From an archaeon (GTDB taxonomy: Archaea; Nanobdellota; Nanobdellia; Woesearchaeales; JAHJEM01), in the NCBI GenBank assembly GCA_020057445.1, contig JAGVFV010000133.1:1-13297 (forward strand): 13,297 bases of DNA. Reading direction: 5' to 3'. The position numbers were made by a program, and so were the translations under genes. The notes beneath the pieces are model-generated. The model made no database searches. It was not told where the DNA came from and worked only from the letters and a program-made list of their open reading frames with translations. Each line of letters opens with the position of its first letter. Within the stretch, counting starts at the first letter, position 1. Shown here piece after piece: positions 13,032 to 13,297 of this stretch.

Positions 13032-13074
13032 TATTTGGATTTCTATCAAGCAATTTTGCGTACAACAATTAGTA

Positions 13075-13206
13075 ACTGCTGTCTTATTTCAATAAAAATC
13101 CCAACCGCAGCTGTCACAACGAAGTTGTTTCCCCCTTGAGCAATAGCTCAAAGAGAGCTGCGGGGTACAATGCGAACCGAGGTTCGCATGTACAAGTGAC
13201 AGCAGT
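13075..13206. repeat. Structured repeat, copy 1 (branched hairpin element)
   Basis: Nested pairings fill this gene-free stretch. The outer stem is ACTGCTGTC (13075-13083) with GACAGCAGT (13198-13206). The next stem is CCGCAGCT (13105-13112) with AGCTGCGG (13156-13163). Inside it are ACAAC (13116-13120)/GTTGT (13124-13128) with loop GAA, a TTCCCCC-type linker, and TTGAGC (13136-13141)/GCTCAA (13146-13151) with loop AATA. After it comes ATGCGAAC (13170-13177)/GTTCGCAT (13182-13189), extended by GTAC on each side. GCTGTCAC (13110-13117) could instead pair with GTGACAGC (13196-13203). No ORF is seen between 12999 and 13297. It could be a small structured RNA, a mobile palindromic element or a DNA site. 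Confidence 0.65.
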
Positions 13207-13243
13207 CACTTTGTATTTTTAAGCCTCGAACTGGTCATCAATA

Positions 13244-13297
13244 CCGCTGCTATCACAACTGCTGTTGTTTCCCCCTTGAGCCTAGCTCAAGGAGAGC
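13244..13297. repeat. Structured repeat, copy 2 (cut by the window end)
   Basis: It aligns without gaps to copy 1 at the 5' end: CCGCTGCT (13244-13251), three bases, ACAAC (13255-13259)/GTTGT (13264-13268) with loop TGCT, the same TTCCCCC linker, CTTGAGC (13275-13281)/GCTCAAG (13285-13291) with loop CTA, then GAGAGC. Stems are kept while loops change. The spacing from copy 1 is 139 bases. A TATA-like TATTTTTAA at 13214-13222 lies about 27 bases before its first base. Confidence 0.6.

Noticed and set aside
13075..13297. CRISPR array at the right end
   Set aside because: Two copies are 139 bases apart, with internal branched pairing and no short uniform repeats or spacers.
13105..13297. Integron attC-type recombination sites
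   Set aside because: The flanks do not fit the RYYYAAC/GTTRRRY core pair, no cassette ORF lies between the copies and no integrase is present.

Overview
The window reads as an archaeal chromosome fragment of roughly 50% GC, probably from a DPANN-type archaeon of the Woesearchaeota/Pacearchaeota sort. The evidence for Archaea is promoter architecture: four separate genes (763, 1424, 2836 minus, 2953) have a TATA box centred 26-28 bp before their ATG and therefore look leaderless. Genes inside the long operon instead use GGAGG-type ribosome sites and ATGA stop/start overlaps. The first gene has a VPEFG-type C-terminal sorting tail common in DPANN secreted proteins. The phylum assignment is inference.

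Layout. Bases 1-158 hold a cluster of strong hairpins and a T-rich terminator. Bases 159-3501 hold single genes: a secreted Cys-rich anchored protein (-), an M50 site-2-type protease (+), the NAD-metabolism regulator NrtR (+), an unknown protein with a faint ADP-ribosyltransferase-like pattern (-), and a small P-loop kinase (+). Bases 3554-12508 form a 13-gene plus-strand operon for NAD(P) salvage. It opens with a TATA box, a 21-bp palindrome of the NrtR-box type placed exactly between TATA box and predicted start, and a long leader that can fold into strong hairpins. Then come nicotinate phosphoribosyltransferase, two paralogous small proteins, nicotinamidase, NAD synthetase, an ADP-ribose-type Nudix enzyme, an NMN/NaMN adenylyltransferase, a Ser/Thr protein kinase, a VWA-domain protein, two more paralogous small proteins split by a T-tract, a pyruvate-kinase-like barrel protein and NAD kinase. 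Bases 12588-12998 hold an AT-rich Nudix gene (-) of foreign composition. Bases 13075-13297 hold two copies of a structured repeat.

How it works together. Nicotinamide is deamidated (PncA), coupled to PRPP (PncB), adenylylated (NadM-like) and amidated (NadE) to NAD, which NadK turns into NADP: the whole Preiss-Handler salvage route from the free vitamin. The Nudix enzyme would remove ADP-ribose. NrtR, with its own intact Nudix box, probably represses the operon through the palindrome. What this pathway does not explain is the kinase, the VWA protein, the four small proteins in two paralogous pairs, and the pyruvate-kinase-like protein. These six-plus genes are translationally woven into the NAD operon and are the best candidates for an undescribed NAD-linked signalling or regulatory module.
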